Notes: generated by a model not told the origin, from the letters alone. 64,000 nt of DNA from Cyanoderma ruficeps (GCA_008694505.1 VZDJ01000219.1:2458526-2522525); one strand, 5' to 3'. Positions 13,101 through 25,542 are shown, counted from the stretch's first letter. Translations and numbers: made by a program.

Positions 13101-16100
13101 AGATGGAGTAGCACATAGCTGCTCCTGAACTACCATGAGAGCCCCTGGTTTCCCTTCTGCTCACACTGCCTTAATGGAAAGCAATCTCAAACCAAGTACC
13201 GAGCACCTTTTTCTTTAACCTCAGCAATTCTTTATGCAACGTGTGGTGCCAAGCCTCATTTGTTTTTGTTTTCCTTTAAAGAAAACCACCTAGAAACAAG
13301 AAGCAAGCCTCCCTACCCAGCTAAAACTGCAGCATGGATAAGCAGGGTTTGATCCCAAATCACTGCAATTACTCAAAGGCATAAATTAACTTCAACTTCC
13401 ACAAGTTCAAGCTCATGTGTATGTTTGTTTCTGCTTAGTTTGAAAATAATACCTACTAGCTATAAATGATAGGTTCTGCTGTGCCAATATTATGGTCTAC
13501 TAAGTACAACACAGCATTTCATTAGCAAAATTGAAGTGGCATCTAACCATCTTATAAGAGTCCTTCTTTCATAGGTATCAATTAAACTAAACTGCAAATG
13601 GACAACAATAGGAATAACGTCTTCTAGTAGAGGCTGCCCGAAGCAGGTGATTCTTTCTCATGCCCAGTCATTTGAACAACAGCAGGGCAATAATGATTAT
13701 TTTCAGGATCAGACCCTAATAGTCAAATGTACATAATTCAGGCTTATCTGTCATTTTATCAAAGTATTTTTATATTGCAAATTTAAAGACCCTCCTATTA
13801 TATAATACATAGGATGAATTACTTATTTTCATAAAAGCTGCTTAAATACTTTTTGAATACCCACCAGGTTTCATCTGACAAGGACTAACCCAGTCTGACT
13901 ATACATCAGACTTCTAACACTTTGTTCCAGGGGCTAGGAAATTTTCAATAATCAGAGACTCTTTTGTATCCAGGGCTAGATGGAAAACCTTCGGCAAATG
14001 GAGGCAGAACAAAGCAGCAATCATAGCAGCTTTATAAAGGATCTAAACCTCACACTTCATAGTGCTTCTCTTCTGCAAGAGCAGAGGAATGAGAAAGGCT
14101 GTCCCCTTTGCAAGGAACCACCAGGCAAGCAGGGAATGACCATCGATGTGGGGAGTATCAACAGACTCCAAATCCTGACTTTTCCCAAGGAGACTGCTGA
14201 GGCAAAGAGAACGACACAGATCTCTCCATCCCAGTATCCTTGTGTGGGAAAAGGTCATCTGGAAGGTGGCCTTACAACAACTGGGGTACAACTGTAAATT
14301 TTAATCTTGCAACACAAGGTTTACAGAACTGACAATGTATTAACTCCAATGTTGACAGTCAGCGAAGGTTATGGGGAGAGTGACAGGTGGAGGCAATGCA
14401 TAAGCTGCTCTGTAAAAGAGAAATCTATTAAGGGCTTATATTTTGGACTGAGAAACACAGGCAAGTGATTACTGCTCCTTTAAAGGAAAAAGAAAGGCAG
14501 TTTAAGCCTGGAGGTAGCTGATACAGAATGCCAGTTGAACTGGAGGAACTTACAGAGGCCCGGGGGATTACTGGAGAGATGGAAGAAGAGTTGTAGTAAG
14601 GTAATTAGAGCTTCAGTAGAAGAATAAATACTCCACAGGCAATCCACAGGTTCTCCTCACCTCTCACCACTTCTTCTCTCCAGCAGTGACATCTGCTTGT
14701 GGAAGATGTCACAGTGGAGGGAAAGGTCTCTCTCATTCAACTCATTAGTTACTAATCCTCACTGGAAGCACAACACACTACCAGGAGGAGCTGCCAGCTC
14801 TTCCCTCCACTGCTCCAGACAAGCACAGGGCATGGGGGCTCGTAGGTGCTCACGCAGGAACAGCAACCCACTGGTGCAGCCACAGGCCCCCAGTGCACTC
14901 TGAGAGAGAAAGACACACCCCAGGGCAGCTGGGCTTTAGCCAGGTTACTTCATTCCATGTGTTTTTCTCCTTCTCCCCTTCCTCATGCCCCAGAGAGAAA
15001 GAGACTGCTGTTTATAGGCAAGCTGCTGAAGAAAGGAGTAGCACCTTGCTGGGGAGTGATCTGAAGGAAACAGGAGGAAGAGAGTGATGACAGCAGCCCA
15101 TTGAGGATTTGCTATCTCAGCTTTTCTCCTGTGCAAGGCATTTTGGATATCCACATCGTGTCTCTCCTTTGCCCTGCAATGGTGACACAAAGTACCACGA
15201 TGCTCTTTCCACCTTTCACAAGCCTGCTTTATAAGGAATACTAAAAATAAATGAGGCTGTGATAGCCTAGAAAAATACTGAAGCAAATTGTGTTTCAGCA
15301 CTGGTCCTGCCATGATTCTGAGATATGTGCAGCTCCACTCTGGTGTCATCTCTCAGCCTCAGGTGTGTTGCACAGAGGAAAGAAGGTGACAGTGTTCTGG
15401 ATTTCAGTCAGCATTCCTTAGCAGGTAGAAAAGCTGCAAGAAAAGACAAGCTGCACAGCTTATTCTTTTACTCCACAGCTGAGGCCATTGGTGTCAGCTA
15501 GGATTTGCACTGCAATACCACATACTTCAGAATTGGTTAATAAAGCTGTGACCTCCAAATTTAGCACTGCACTAAAAGACTTTTTCTCAGGCTGCTCTGT
15601 GCCTACAACAAGCAGCTGGAGAGACAGGGAAAAAGAGAAGACTTAGGTCAGTCTCTGTGCAGGGAGAGAAGTAAGGCCAGCTGAATTCTCTGCAAAAAAA
15701 CAAAAAAGGTTTAGTTCCTTTTATAGCCAAGGCTATACACAAATCTTTATTACTATCTTTGTTTTTTAGATTATTAATAATCTACCTGATAGTCCACTTC
15801 TCATAAATCTTTCCTGAAAAGAATCAACTATGCCCTTATTTCAGGTGACTTAACAGAAATGCTTTTATACTTTTTTTTTTTTCTCAAGTATTTTCCAAAT
15901 CCAGAGATCTAGGACCAAGTCCAGAAGGACATTAGGATCTGAACTTGAGTAGAGCTAACAGGAGTTTTTCATCATCTTACAGGCACCTGCTCATCTTTAG
16001 AGAGTAAACTTTCTTTAAAAACCCGCTCTGTATTGCCTCACTCTCAACAGCAATTTACAGCTTCCCTTAGTGGGGTTTTTGTGTGTTCTTTAGTTGATAT

Positions 16101-19100
16101 TTAGGCCACAGGTTCCCGAAACAGAAGGAACTGATCAAAGCCATTCACTTTGGGAATTTTCTGTATCTTCATTGATAGCTAGACCTCCATATGTCCCATG
16201 CATGTTTACATAAACTCAGTCATGTTTTAGGTAACTGTGCATGTTGTAGAAACACCATAAACAAATCAAACTGCTACAAGATTATTAAAAATGCTAATCC
16301 ACTTCCATGGTACTTTTGTGTTTACTCAAAGCTGTAGTTAAATGTATCAAGTTTCAACTCATTCAAATATTCTTCTATAAATTAAGACCTGCCTAAAACC
16401 CTACCCTGATTGGAAGGGGTCTGACAAAAAGTCTTTTTTTGTGAGACCCAATAATAATCCTTTTAATTTTAATGCTCAGTCAGCTCTGTTGAAGTAGGAG
16501 AGAAAATTATGTCCCTATCCTTTCAAGGCTTATTTTTGTGAATGCTGTCATGGAAAACCAGCACACCAACCAGAGCTCACTCTCCCAGAAACCATAGAAA
16601 ATGTGAAAATATTTTCTCTGTGTCAAAAGTACGTGGAGAAAAGTTAGAAGAAATGCCCACCCTAGAAAACATCCCATAAGAGAAAAATCTGTGTTCCAGA
16701 CTATGCTCTTACCACCTCCTGAAGGACCACGACTTTCTGAATTTCCCTGAGCACAGGCCCAAAACCAAGTGCACCAAGAGCCAGCATGTGCACATCCAAC
16801 CCTACAGCAGCTGTAATTAGGAACTAGGATGAAAAGTATCTTTTTCTTTTTTAATGGCTAATTCTCTAGTAATGGTCAATTAGGTATATACACAATGACA
16901 GCAGAACTGCATTTCACTTCCTTTATTTGGTTCAGAAAACTCATTTAAAGTGGCAAGCACGAAGTGTACAACACTTCTCTCCAGGAAATGTATTTTCATA
17001 TACTAGGATGAATTTAATATTTACTTTATTTCAATGGACTCATTTTTTTCCTCCAGAATCTGAATCAAACACAGTATTTCCTGAAACACTGGCAAGTAAA
17101 GTGAACCTTATTTTCAAGATCAGAAAGATCCTCTGTAGTGTCATTGTTATATTTCAGTATCTGGTATTCTGCCTTTCTAAATATAAAACTTTTTTGTTGT
17201 TGTCATTGTTGGAAGAGGTGCTTACCATTGGTTTAGTATGTGGTACAGTTTTGGAGCACGCTATTATGATAACTTATTCTCCTTTTTTTAGAGATTGGAA
17301 AAATCACTAGCCAATTAAACTCAGAAAAATCTATTATTTATATTTAGTAGGACTTCCTATATTTTGCTGTTTTACATCTAAGCCCTACACTCCTACACAA
17401 TGGCTTCATAAAAGCATTTTTATAGTTTCCACTTAAAATACAGTCATCCACACCTCTTAAACTTAATACAAGATAGTTTTCTACAATGCAGCTGACAACA
17501 CTGTACAGAGCCACTCAAAACCACAGCAGAACCAACACTCCTAACTCAATTGTTTAGAAGTGACTTTCCTAAAAATTACCCCCCAAAAATAATAGTAAGT
17601 AAAAAAAAAAAAAGAAACAACCCTGTTCAGAGTTAAGGGAACACACCTGTAAGTTCCCAGGAGGCACAGAAGCCCTCACCTGGAGACAGGATCTGCTTTT
17701 GCTCATCTGCACACACTGGTGGGAAAAGCTTCTTCTGGGTCTTTCTCTCTTTCCTTCCCTGTGGTTCAAAAAACTTCCACTGGCTGCCACCCCGGTGCCC
17801 TGACACGGCCCAGGATAAGCAGCAGAAGATAATTTTGTTTCTGTCACTTTCACTGCTCCCCCCAAACGGCGCCTGGAACAAAACTGCTCCCCCCAGGCAG
17901 CACCTGAGATTAAAGCATTGCTTAGGTCCAGGCCTGGCCCTCCACTGCTGCCTCTCCGCGTTCCTCACGTGCCATCTCCACAAAGACTGTACCTAGGAGC
18001 TATTCCTATCCCCAAGTGTTTCACTGATATGCTCATTAAGGATTTCAGATAGCCTTGCATCACCCCTTTGAATAAGCCCTGGTGTTTTCCTTGCCTGCGT
18101 GGGCTGAGAAACAACAGATAAATCTGGACAACTGAGACCAATTCAAAGTTTTAAAGGCTGCTACTAAAGGTGAAGGCAAGGCATTGCCCCAAACTACTAA
18201 GAAAATCCCTCAAGAGCATCTACTGATGTATTTTATACTATTTTAACACAGATTTATAGTTCTGAATGGTTACAATTGGTTCTAATGGTTACTATTACCA
18301 TTAACTAAAATGGTCAATATTTTGCCTAAATGTGTTTTGGCTAAGAAGTCTCTTCAGAACAAAAATAGAATGAAGACCCCATAATCCAAAACCAAAAAGG
18401 GTGATAATCTGTACTTAATTTTTCCATATTGAGTTGCATTATAGTTAAAAACAAAAAAACCCAAAACAACTCAAAACTAAAAAATCCCCAAAGCCAAGCC
18501 ACCTTGCCTCAGTGAAACTTAATTTCCATTCATCAGAGAATAAAATGTATCTTCTACAAAACCTGTTCCTGAGGGAAAGAAAAAGATGTGACATAAGATC
18601 AGTTTTGTCCCTAACCATTGCCCAGAATGGGTCTGAATACAGCCACTTGTTTAATGCAGTGTGTGCTCCATGTATCCATTCACAACCTGCTCAGCTAAAC
18701 ATGAAAAAGTTTGTAATCCAATGTCGAGCAGCTTGTCACTAAAAATCTTATAATTACATCCCTGTCTGGATGACTACTGGGTTATTAATGCTCAGCAATA
18801 AAGATGAAAGTAGACAATTTATTACTATTTGGCACTGAACGTCAATCAATTCAACTAAAAAGAACCTATTTAAAAAATAATAAAAAATGAATAATATCTA
18901 AGCTTAGCATGCTTCCTGCTTATCCGGAAAGTCTACCTGATCATATTGAGTTAGTCGGCCAGGTGGATTTAAAACAATGTATTTGAACTTCACCGGCATT
19001 AGGGGATCCCAACGCAGACCAATAATTGTGAGACAAAACTGAGCTAACAGAGAGTGGCCCAAAGTGTCTTTCCAATCTGTGTGTGGATGAGGGAAGGCTG

Positions 19101-22100
19101 GATTGCAGGGAACATGCTCCACAGCCCTGCAGCTGCTTAGCTCAGGCACTCTCAGACAGGAGCAGGAGAAGTCGGGGCTGCTGGAGGCTGCAGACACGAG
19201 CAGGATGCAAAGCTGTGGCTGGAACAGTGTGACACAGCCAGAGTCATTTGGTACATCACTAAAAGCACTCTGTGCAGGAGCTGCTTTGTGCAGGAAGAAA
19301 TTATAAAGATGAGTCACCATGGCTTGGCATGAAGGCTCTGGGATGTGACACCTCCGGTCACAAAGTGGGGACCACTTCTGCTTGCTCTGAGTAGCAGCAA
19401 AACCTTCTTTTCTGTTGTAGCACAGTAAGTGTTACATAAAACTGTTCTTCCTGATAAGGATCTTGTGAAATTGTAAGTAAAGCATAGTTAAAAAAAAAAA
19501 AGGCGCCTGGGAAAAAACTTGCCATTTCCATTAAATATTAACCTTCTGAAAGAGCAAGTCAGGACTAAAACATCTCTTATCTTAATTAGTTTAGTAGAAA
19601 TGAATTTAATTTATATCGTAAGGTTGTATTTTCTATTACAGATCCAGGGCAGGGAAGGGCAAACTTTTTAGAGCTATCCATTTATATAAAAGAATATTAT
19701 TGTTTAAAGGATCAGTCAAATAATTTTTGGTCTTATCTTTAGGCATGGACTTCAGTGGTGCTCCTATGTGCATCTTTTGCCAAAAACATTAAGGATTGAG
19801 GGATTAAATTCACAGTAAACTGCAAACAAACACAAAACAGCTTTTCAAACATTGGTATATTGACTTGAGTAGTCTAATAGTGGCTGGAGCTTTGTCTCCA
19901 TCTAATTTGACCTTCAGTTCAGTTTGACCTCTCGGACAAGAAAGTCTAGACATTGACCTTGATTGAACTCAACATTTTCCCTTTTCTAGGTTGTTCTAAA
20001 TAATTATAAGCACACAATCCCTAATACAGCTAACACCATGACTTACTCTAATGTAAAACTGTTCACAGAAAATTTTCTTTGACTGCAGAAACAGAAATGT
20101 CAGTATTTGACAGGAAAATGCCAAAAACATGTCCATATATGAAAAGTTGTATATATATCAGAAATAAAACTGTTCTTTAAAAAGGCAATGAAATGCAACT
20201 ATTAGTCCCCTCAAATCAATAACCACTGGTAATCTCTGTGACCTAACAAGAGAAAGTGCCTCCTCAGTTCTTTCCTGCAGCTTTGACTTTTAGTGTGAAA
20301 TATTAAAAGTGAAAATATAGTTCAGTTTAATTACAGGAAAGCATTACTAGTGATGTTCACGTGTTAATTCTCCCCATGCTACACAAGCAGTTGAAATCTA
20401 ATGACACAAAAAGACCATTATTTTAATTATCCCTATAAAAAATAAGCATGTAGAGAACTAAAATGTTATTGTTTCCTGTGAGCACTGTCTTAGTAGAAAT
20501 GTTTTTCTGAAAAGCAGAATAAAAATTCAAACATTATCTGGACCAAAACTTTTTCTTTAAAAAACATGCTGTAAGCGTGTTAATAACTGGATTAAAAATT
20601 ACTTGTTTGAGTTGTCAGGCATTGCCAGGACACTAAGAAAGCACTGCTAGAAAAGTTTTCCTCTCAAAATGAATCAAAGCTCAGACCTCACCGTTGGCTT
20701 TTTTGAATACCACACAATCTATATGGGTGTAATGTAAGACTAGTTTTTATTTATTACTCAGCAACTAAAAACCTCAGCATATGGGCCAAGCTAAATTAAT
20801 CATCAGCCTGGTCACTGATTTGCCAAGGCACAGGAAAATCATGCTCAAAGACATTGTTTGTATATATTTTAAATGTTGACAAAGCAAGAAATGTTCCTGA
20901 TCATTAAGTTGTCATCCCCTTGTAAAAACTGACTCTAGAAAAGTACCAGTCGTTATTCTGTACAGTGGTTCTGTACCAGTTGAATGGCAAATACAAACAT
21001 CTTAAAGAAAGAACCACCCTTCTCAATTCCTCTGAAGTTTGAAGAAAAACTTTTGAGTCTGCACAACCACTGTAAACGACTACAGTTACCTGAAGTAACC
21101 GTTCTAACAGGTGAGGATACTCTTTCATCAGCTCTGCCCTTAACAAAGACTGTGCTTTAATTACAACAGGTTTTAAGCAGCGTTCCATAAAGTGCCCTGT
21201 GAGGATGTTGGATGGCTACAGAGACTTACAGACAGCTTGCATTCTGTATTGTTACAGCAAAGCTTTTTATTCTCAAATTGCTAGAATGCTGCTACTTCTA
21301 GACTTGACTTCTCTAGGACATATGCATTTCGAATGTCTTTGATCTTACATAATCTAACTACACAAATCAACCTTACAAACAAAGTGCCCTTTAATTCTGT
21401 GTTCCTGCATTTTAATTCTGTTATAATACCTGTTTCCTCCACATAATACAAGATTCTGTAAATTTAAACAAGTACAAGCCAAACATTATATATAAATATT
21501 TAAATATTTATGCACACACACATACACAGACAAGACTTGCCATTACATTCTGAGCGTTTAAGGACAGAACACTTAAGCATGAAGCAAGAAAAAAGGCATA
21601 AAGGCATATATTAAGACATCAGTGCTATTAAATCCCCCGAAATTGCTACAAATAGATGTTTACACAAGCATCCTAACAAGAAGTGTTGAAAAAGGAGTCT
21701 GGTTAAAGACGGAGAGTTAAGAGCTCAATTCGCACCCATCAGGCACCTTATTTAAATTTCAGTCTGGGTGTATGCAAGAGACAAACCAGTCTCTTGTGGA
21801 AGTGCCACTCCACGGCAGGTGTAGCAGGGACGCGCTCCGGTGTCAGCACACGCCGGTACATTGTCTGAGCGCTGGATGTGAGACATGCCAGCAATCCCTG
21901 CCTCCACAGCCAGGAATTTATTATCCAGAGCAATTCCCAAGCAGCTCAATCGCAGGGGCTACGTGTGAAACACCAAAGCGCTTCTGTGTTTACTACCTTC
22001 ACAAACAACAAAATATCACCGTCCCTCAGTGCTTCCCGCAAATCTGCAGCAATGATGCAAAGCAGCATTTTTTTTTTTTTTTAATTCCCTTTCGGAATAC

Positions 22101-22479
22101 AAATGCCTGCCTTCTCCTATTGCTGCCTCTTCCTAACCGAGACGCACTGTGGACAATAGTTTGTGAATCAGCGATACCTTCCCACACTGTTGGCAAACAC
22201 TGAAGAAATTTTAAAAAAAAACCCCAAAACCAAAAAAACCCCACCACATTGTATTACAATCTCGGAAGAAAAGGGGAAAAGAAAGTAGAATAAATAAATA
22301 AAAACCCAGCAGCTTAAAAAACCAAAGACAACATTAAAACACCGTGAAAATGTAAGAAATACCAGCGGTTAAGGATGAGGATTAATAGGCAGAAAGGCAG
22401 CAGCGGCAGTTATTGCAGAGGCACAGAGAATCCTCCTTTCCCTGGAACTCATGCAACTAATGACCTCTCCAAGTGCTGA
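7130..22479. other. AT-rich non-coding DNA, no gene recognised
   Basis: About 15 kb of mostly unique AT-rich sequence. Small features are two copies of CCACCTGACACAG at about 12,718 and 12,747, a purine-rich patch at 12,630-12,665, several A or T runs (15.87, 17.60, 19.49 and 22.07 kb) and an A/C-rich patch at 22,211-22,245. Open frames up to about 140 codons occur (for example 14,945-15,349 minus and 18,904-19,320 minus), but none shows a domain, signal peptide or believable exon boundary. Nothing supports a gene here. Confidence 0.55.
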
Positions 22480-22519
22480 ATTCCGCGGCTCGGCACCAGC
22501 CCGCGCAGCGCCGGCTGTG

Positions 22520-22534
22520 ACACACACACACACA
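22520..22534. repeat. short (AC)n microsatellite
   Basis: An alternating AC run at the left edge of the CpG island. It is short and otherwise unremarkable. Confidence 0.85.
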
Positions 22535-22859
22535 TCGCAACTTGTCAACTCCGCGAACGCGATTACAGCGGGGGGATGCCGGAGCCGCGGAGCCCCGAGC
22601 GCTGCGGCTGTGCCGGGCGGAGAGCGGAGGAGAGCCCCGGGCACGTCGGCAAGTAAGAAGTGAAGAGCATTTACCAGCAGAGGCGGCGGCGGCAGCAGCA
22701 GGTTGAGCAGCCCGAGCGCCTCTCACCGTCTCTGGGCGATAACTTCGCACCGGTGCGGATTCCTTCAGTGAGGAGGGGACACCCCTTCCTCCCTTCTCTG
22801 CCCTCCCCGCCTTCGCTCGGCTCTCGCTGCGCGTCCCGTCCCTGCCGCCACGAGCGGAG

Positions 22860-22948
22860 CGCCGGGAAGAAGAAGCGCCGGGAAGGAGAAGCGCCGGGCA
22901 GCGCCGGGAAGCGCCGGGCAGGAGAAGCGCCGGGCAGCAGCACCGGGC
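22860..22948. repeat. degenerate GC-rich tandem repeat (GCGCCGGGAAG type)
   Basis: Repeated units of roughly 10-20 bp built on GCGCCGGG followed by AAG or CAG variants. They lie inside the CpG island, probably in 5' untranslated or promoter DNA. The units vary in length, so this is a degenerate array rather than a clean minisatellite. Confidence 0.8.
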
Positions 22949-23092
22949 AGCAGCGCCGCAGCCTCGCGCCGCCCCCGGGGAGCGCGGGAGCCGCGGCCGC
23001 GGGGGGAGCGCGCGCCGGGCTCGGGGACGGAGCGCGCGCCGGGCGGGATGGGGGGGAGCGCGCGCTGCCGGGCGCGCGCCGCGGCCCCGACT

Positions 23093-23109
23093 CGCGCGCG
23101 CGCGCGCGC
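23093..23109. repeat. alternating (CG)n tract, potential Z-DNA
   Basis: An uninterrupted alternating CG run inside the CpG island, about 30 bp before the CCAAT box. Alternating purine-pyrimidine CG tracts are the classic Z-DNA-forming sequence and are often found near active promoters. Confidence 0.85.
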
Positions 23110-23138
23110 CCCTCCCCGCGGGCGCCGCGCGCGCTGCA

Positions 23139-23220
23139 GCCAATGGCCGCGCTGGGCGCGCGGGCGCGCGCTGCCGGGCGCGCGCGGCGGCGGCGAGGGG
23201 AGCGGGGCGGGCGGGGGGCG
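23139..23220. promoter_or_regulatory. CCAAT box and GC boxes of the core promoter
   Basis: GCCAATGG at 23,139-23,146 is an NF-Y type CCAAT box, and its trailing AATGGCCGC resembles a YY1 site. GGGGCGGGCGGGGGGCGG at about 23,203-23,220 is a cluster of Sp1-type GC boxes. NF-Y boxes usually sit 60-100 bp upstream of a start site. That would place initiation near 23,200-23,260 for rightward transcription, or near 23,040-23,080 for leftward. No TATA box was seen. The element assignments are motif matches only. Confidence 0.55.
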
Positions 23221-23225
23221 GCGGA

Positions 23226-23268
23226 GCGGGGACGGAGACGGGGACGGAGACGGAGAAGGGGACGGGGC
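23226..23268. repeat. GGGGACGGAGAC hexamer/dodecamer repeat
   Basis: Tandem GGGGACGGAGAC-like units, purine-rich on the plus strand, immediately after the GC boxes. Likely promoter or 5' untranslated sequence. Confidence 0.8.
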
Positions 23269-23456
23269 TGAGAACAGAACTGGGGACGGCGATGGCAGCG
23301 GCAGCACCGCCGCCGCCAGCGTGTCCTTGTTGCCTTGACCGTCCCTGCGCACAGCGGGCGGCTGCCCCGGCCGGGCGCTGCCGCAGAGCCGCGGGAGGCG
23401 GGGACGCCCCGGGTCTCCGGCGGCTGGATGTTCGCCCCGCCGCGCTGTCCAGGCGG

Positions 23457-23585
23457 TGCGGGTCGGGAGGGGATGCGGCCCGGGAGGGGACGCGGGTCGG
23501 GAGGGGATGCGGGTCGGGAGGGGATGCGGGTCGGGAGGGGATGCGGGTCGGGAGGGGACGCGGATCGGGAGGGGGTGCGGGTCCC
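23457..23585. repeat. 17-bp G-rich minisatellite, G-quadruplex prone
   Basis: Seven full copies plus a partial copy of a 17-bp unit, TGCGGGTCGGGAGGGGA. Copies start at 23,457, 23,474, 23,491, 23,508, 23,525, 23,542, 23,559 and 23,576. Changes between copies are few (GGTC to GGCC or GATC, and T to C at the first base). Each unit carries three runs of three or more G, so adjacent units satisfy the G-quadruplex rule many times over. Because 17 is not a multiple of 3 and the unit has no stop, several frames on both strands stay open across the array. Confidence 0.93.
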
Positions 23586-23640
23586 TTCCCGCGGCCGCCG
23601 CTGCGCAGCCCGAGGAGCGCGCGGAGGCAACAACAAAATC

Positions 23641-25481
23641 TGGGCAAGGGGAAAAAAAAGGAATTGTTAAAAAATCGCTTCCATCCTTTTGCCACAAGTT
23701 AGAACCGATCCGACAACTGTTGTCACTCATGCAGAGCAGAATTGCTTTAGCCTCAAGCATTGTATGTAATGTTACTCCCAAATTGTGCACAGAATACTTA
23801 TCTTTTCTCTGAAATAATTAGATGTTGAGTATTATTTTTAATTTCTCCTTAATTTCTTTAATTAAGAACCTTTAATTAGGAACCTTTAGAACCTTTAATT
23901 TCTCCCTCCACATTGCTACACATCTGTCAGACCACCGATGGCAACAAAATCACGAGTGTTAAAGTGAAGTAGATCAAAAACAAGTGACGAAGTACAAGGC
24001 ACAGGCTGATGGTGACCTGCAAAACTTTGTACATAGTCTTGGCAAGGCCAGGAGGAAAGTAGCAACTGAAGTTGCCAGGAGTCAGAAACAGCAGTGAAAA
24101 GGAGCCTTGCACATGGGCAGGGCACAGCAGCAGGGCTAATAGTGCCACAGATCAACTTCATGACTATATTCCATACCACAGAAAATCTCTGTAGAGAAAT
24201 GCAGTAAACTGGAGCACGTTGGATTCACTGTAGTTGGGGAAAGTGCACTGTCAATTTCTGATTAGAGAAAAACTACGGCAGAGTTAATTTTCCAACTGCA
24301 GCTGTAGTTTTGTAACTGTCAACAAAGAGCAGGAGTTTTAAGGGGCAATCCAGAAACCAGCAGGGCAGCATCTCTCAGCTTTTCAAGGTTAATTGAGAAA
24401 AGGGGAGAGCAGGGCATAATGGTAGAGCTTGGTAAATTACATGCAATGCTTGAGGACTGCATCTATTCACAGGAGTGAAGATACACAGAACGTCATCTTT
24501 TCCAAGGCATTTCACAGATTTCAAGATGTGTCCTTGTCTCTAAAACTGTGGTCAAGATTTTAATGTATGTGTGGTGATGTGTTGATTCTGCAGAGAAACT
24601 TGTGTACAGATATACTGTGACAGTCATTTTACTGGAAATAATAATATTTCAGCTTGAAAATAAACTAGATTGCAAAAATGAATGCTGGAGAAGTCTTAAA
24701 AAGACTGTTGCAGTTAAGTCATGAGTTGTCCCTATCAGGAAGGAAAGACAGAATTACACTGAACTTGGAAGCAAATCTTGTCAAACTACATTTTGATGGA
24801 TGCAGGTGTCAGTGAAAAGGTAATGGAAAGTCTGTAATAGCAGTCCATAAAGCGTTTGACTTGATGCTTCTGATGATTAGGCAAATTAACAAGAATCAGA
24901 ATTCATTCAGCTCATACAGTCTAAAGATATTTGGAAATCTTCACCTCATTGGAGTGGCATGCAGAATATTACAAAGCTACTTAAACAGACCAGTGATTTG
25001 AGAGAGAACAAGCAAATGGCTTATTAAATGCCATGCAGCAAGGGTTTGTTGCTGGTCAATTATGATGGATATGGGTTAATGCCTCAGACCAATCCAGTTG
25101 CCTTGGTTAGGTGGCCTCATTTGTTCAGCAGAGCTGGTGAAGTCGAGGTCAGGCATCGAGTGAAAAAGAACACAGGTGACATTTCACGTTGGGGGATTGT
25201 CTTGTGAGAGGCAGTTTACAATAGGCAGCATTAGTTTGTCCTGGTGAATAACTGAGTACATGCTCCCACTGTTATGGGTTAGTGAAGATGACAGCTGGGA
25301 GTGGATGGGTGGCAGAGAGTATCAAAACAAAAATAACCAGAGGTTACATTTGAGGCAGGATCAGTAAGACCAGTGTGGGAATACAGGTTTTGTGTCCACA
25401 TTCAGGATTGATGTTAACTATATAAATCCGGAGTATCTGAGAGACAATTAATGTAGGTTTTAGAAGGATAACTGTGTCTTG
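23641..25481. other. AT-rich non-coding DNA flanking the CpG island
   Basis: No gene recognised. At 23,866-23,902 there is a short degenerate tandem of AACCTTTAATTAGG-like units (about three). Otherwise it is unique-looking sequence. Confidence 0.55.
23866..23902. repeat. short degenerate tandem of AACCTTTAATT units
   Basis: AACCTTTAATTAGG, AACCTTTAG and AACCTTTAATTTC follow one another, preceded by a related TTAATTAAG. This is a local slippage product. Confidence 0.75.
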
Positions 25482-25542
25482 TCTCTAAAGAGAGTGTCAT
25501 AGAATCATAGAATCATCTATGATTCTCTCTAAAGAGAGTGTC
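25482..25542 (-). mobile_element. 27-bp CR1-tail insertion flanked by 17-bp direct repeats
   Basis: TCTCTAAAGAGAGTGTC occurs at 25,482-25,498 and again, identical, at 25,526-25,542. The 27 bp between them is made of the complement of the CR1 3' octamer tail (ATAGAATC ATAGAATC), followed by CTATGATTC in the opposite direction, so that AGAATCAT and ATGATTCT form a perfect inverted pair around CT. The direct repeats look like a target-site duplication. The insert then is an extremely truncated retrotransposition product whose 5' part is inverted. A simple local duplication is the alternative. Confidence 0.7.

Larger units (their letters stand above)
22480..23640. promoter_or_regulatory. CpG island, probable promoter and first-exon region
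   Basis: A sharp island about 1.1 kb long, dense in CpG and very GC-rich, inside AT-rich flanks. It holds GC boxes, one CCAAT box, alternating CG and GGGGACGGAGAC-type repeats, all typical of a vertebrate CpG-island promoter. Direction is unclear. The plus strand is G-rich from about 22,950 to 23,585, which usually marks the non-template strand downstream of a start site and would favour rightward transcription. The best splice-donor look-alikes on the minus strand are CG|GTGAGA (exon end near 22,727) and TG|GTAAAT (near 22,671). On the plus strand there is AA|GTAAGA near 22,653. A bidirectional promoter is possible. Long open frames on both strands (up to 412 codons, minus) reflect lack of stop codons in GC-rich DNA and should not be taken as proteins. 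Confidence 0.85.

Noticed and set aside
22457..23695. 412-, 341- and 321-codon minus-strand frames and a 203-codon plus-strand frame across the CpG island
   Set aside because: They overlap in several frames on both strands, are made of Ala/Arg/Pro/Gly runs, and pass through a 17-bp minisatellite. They follow from stop-poor GC-rich DNA, with no domain or conserved start.
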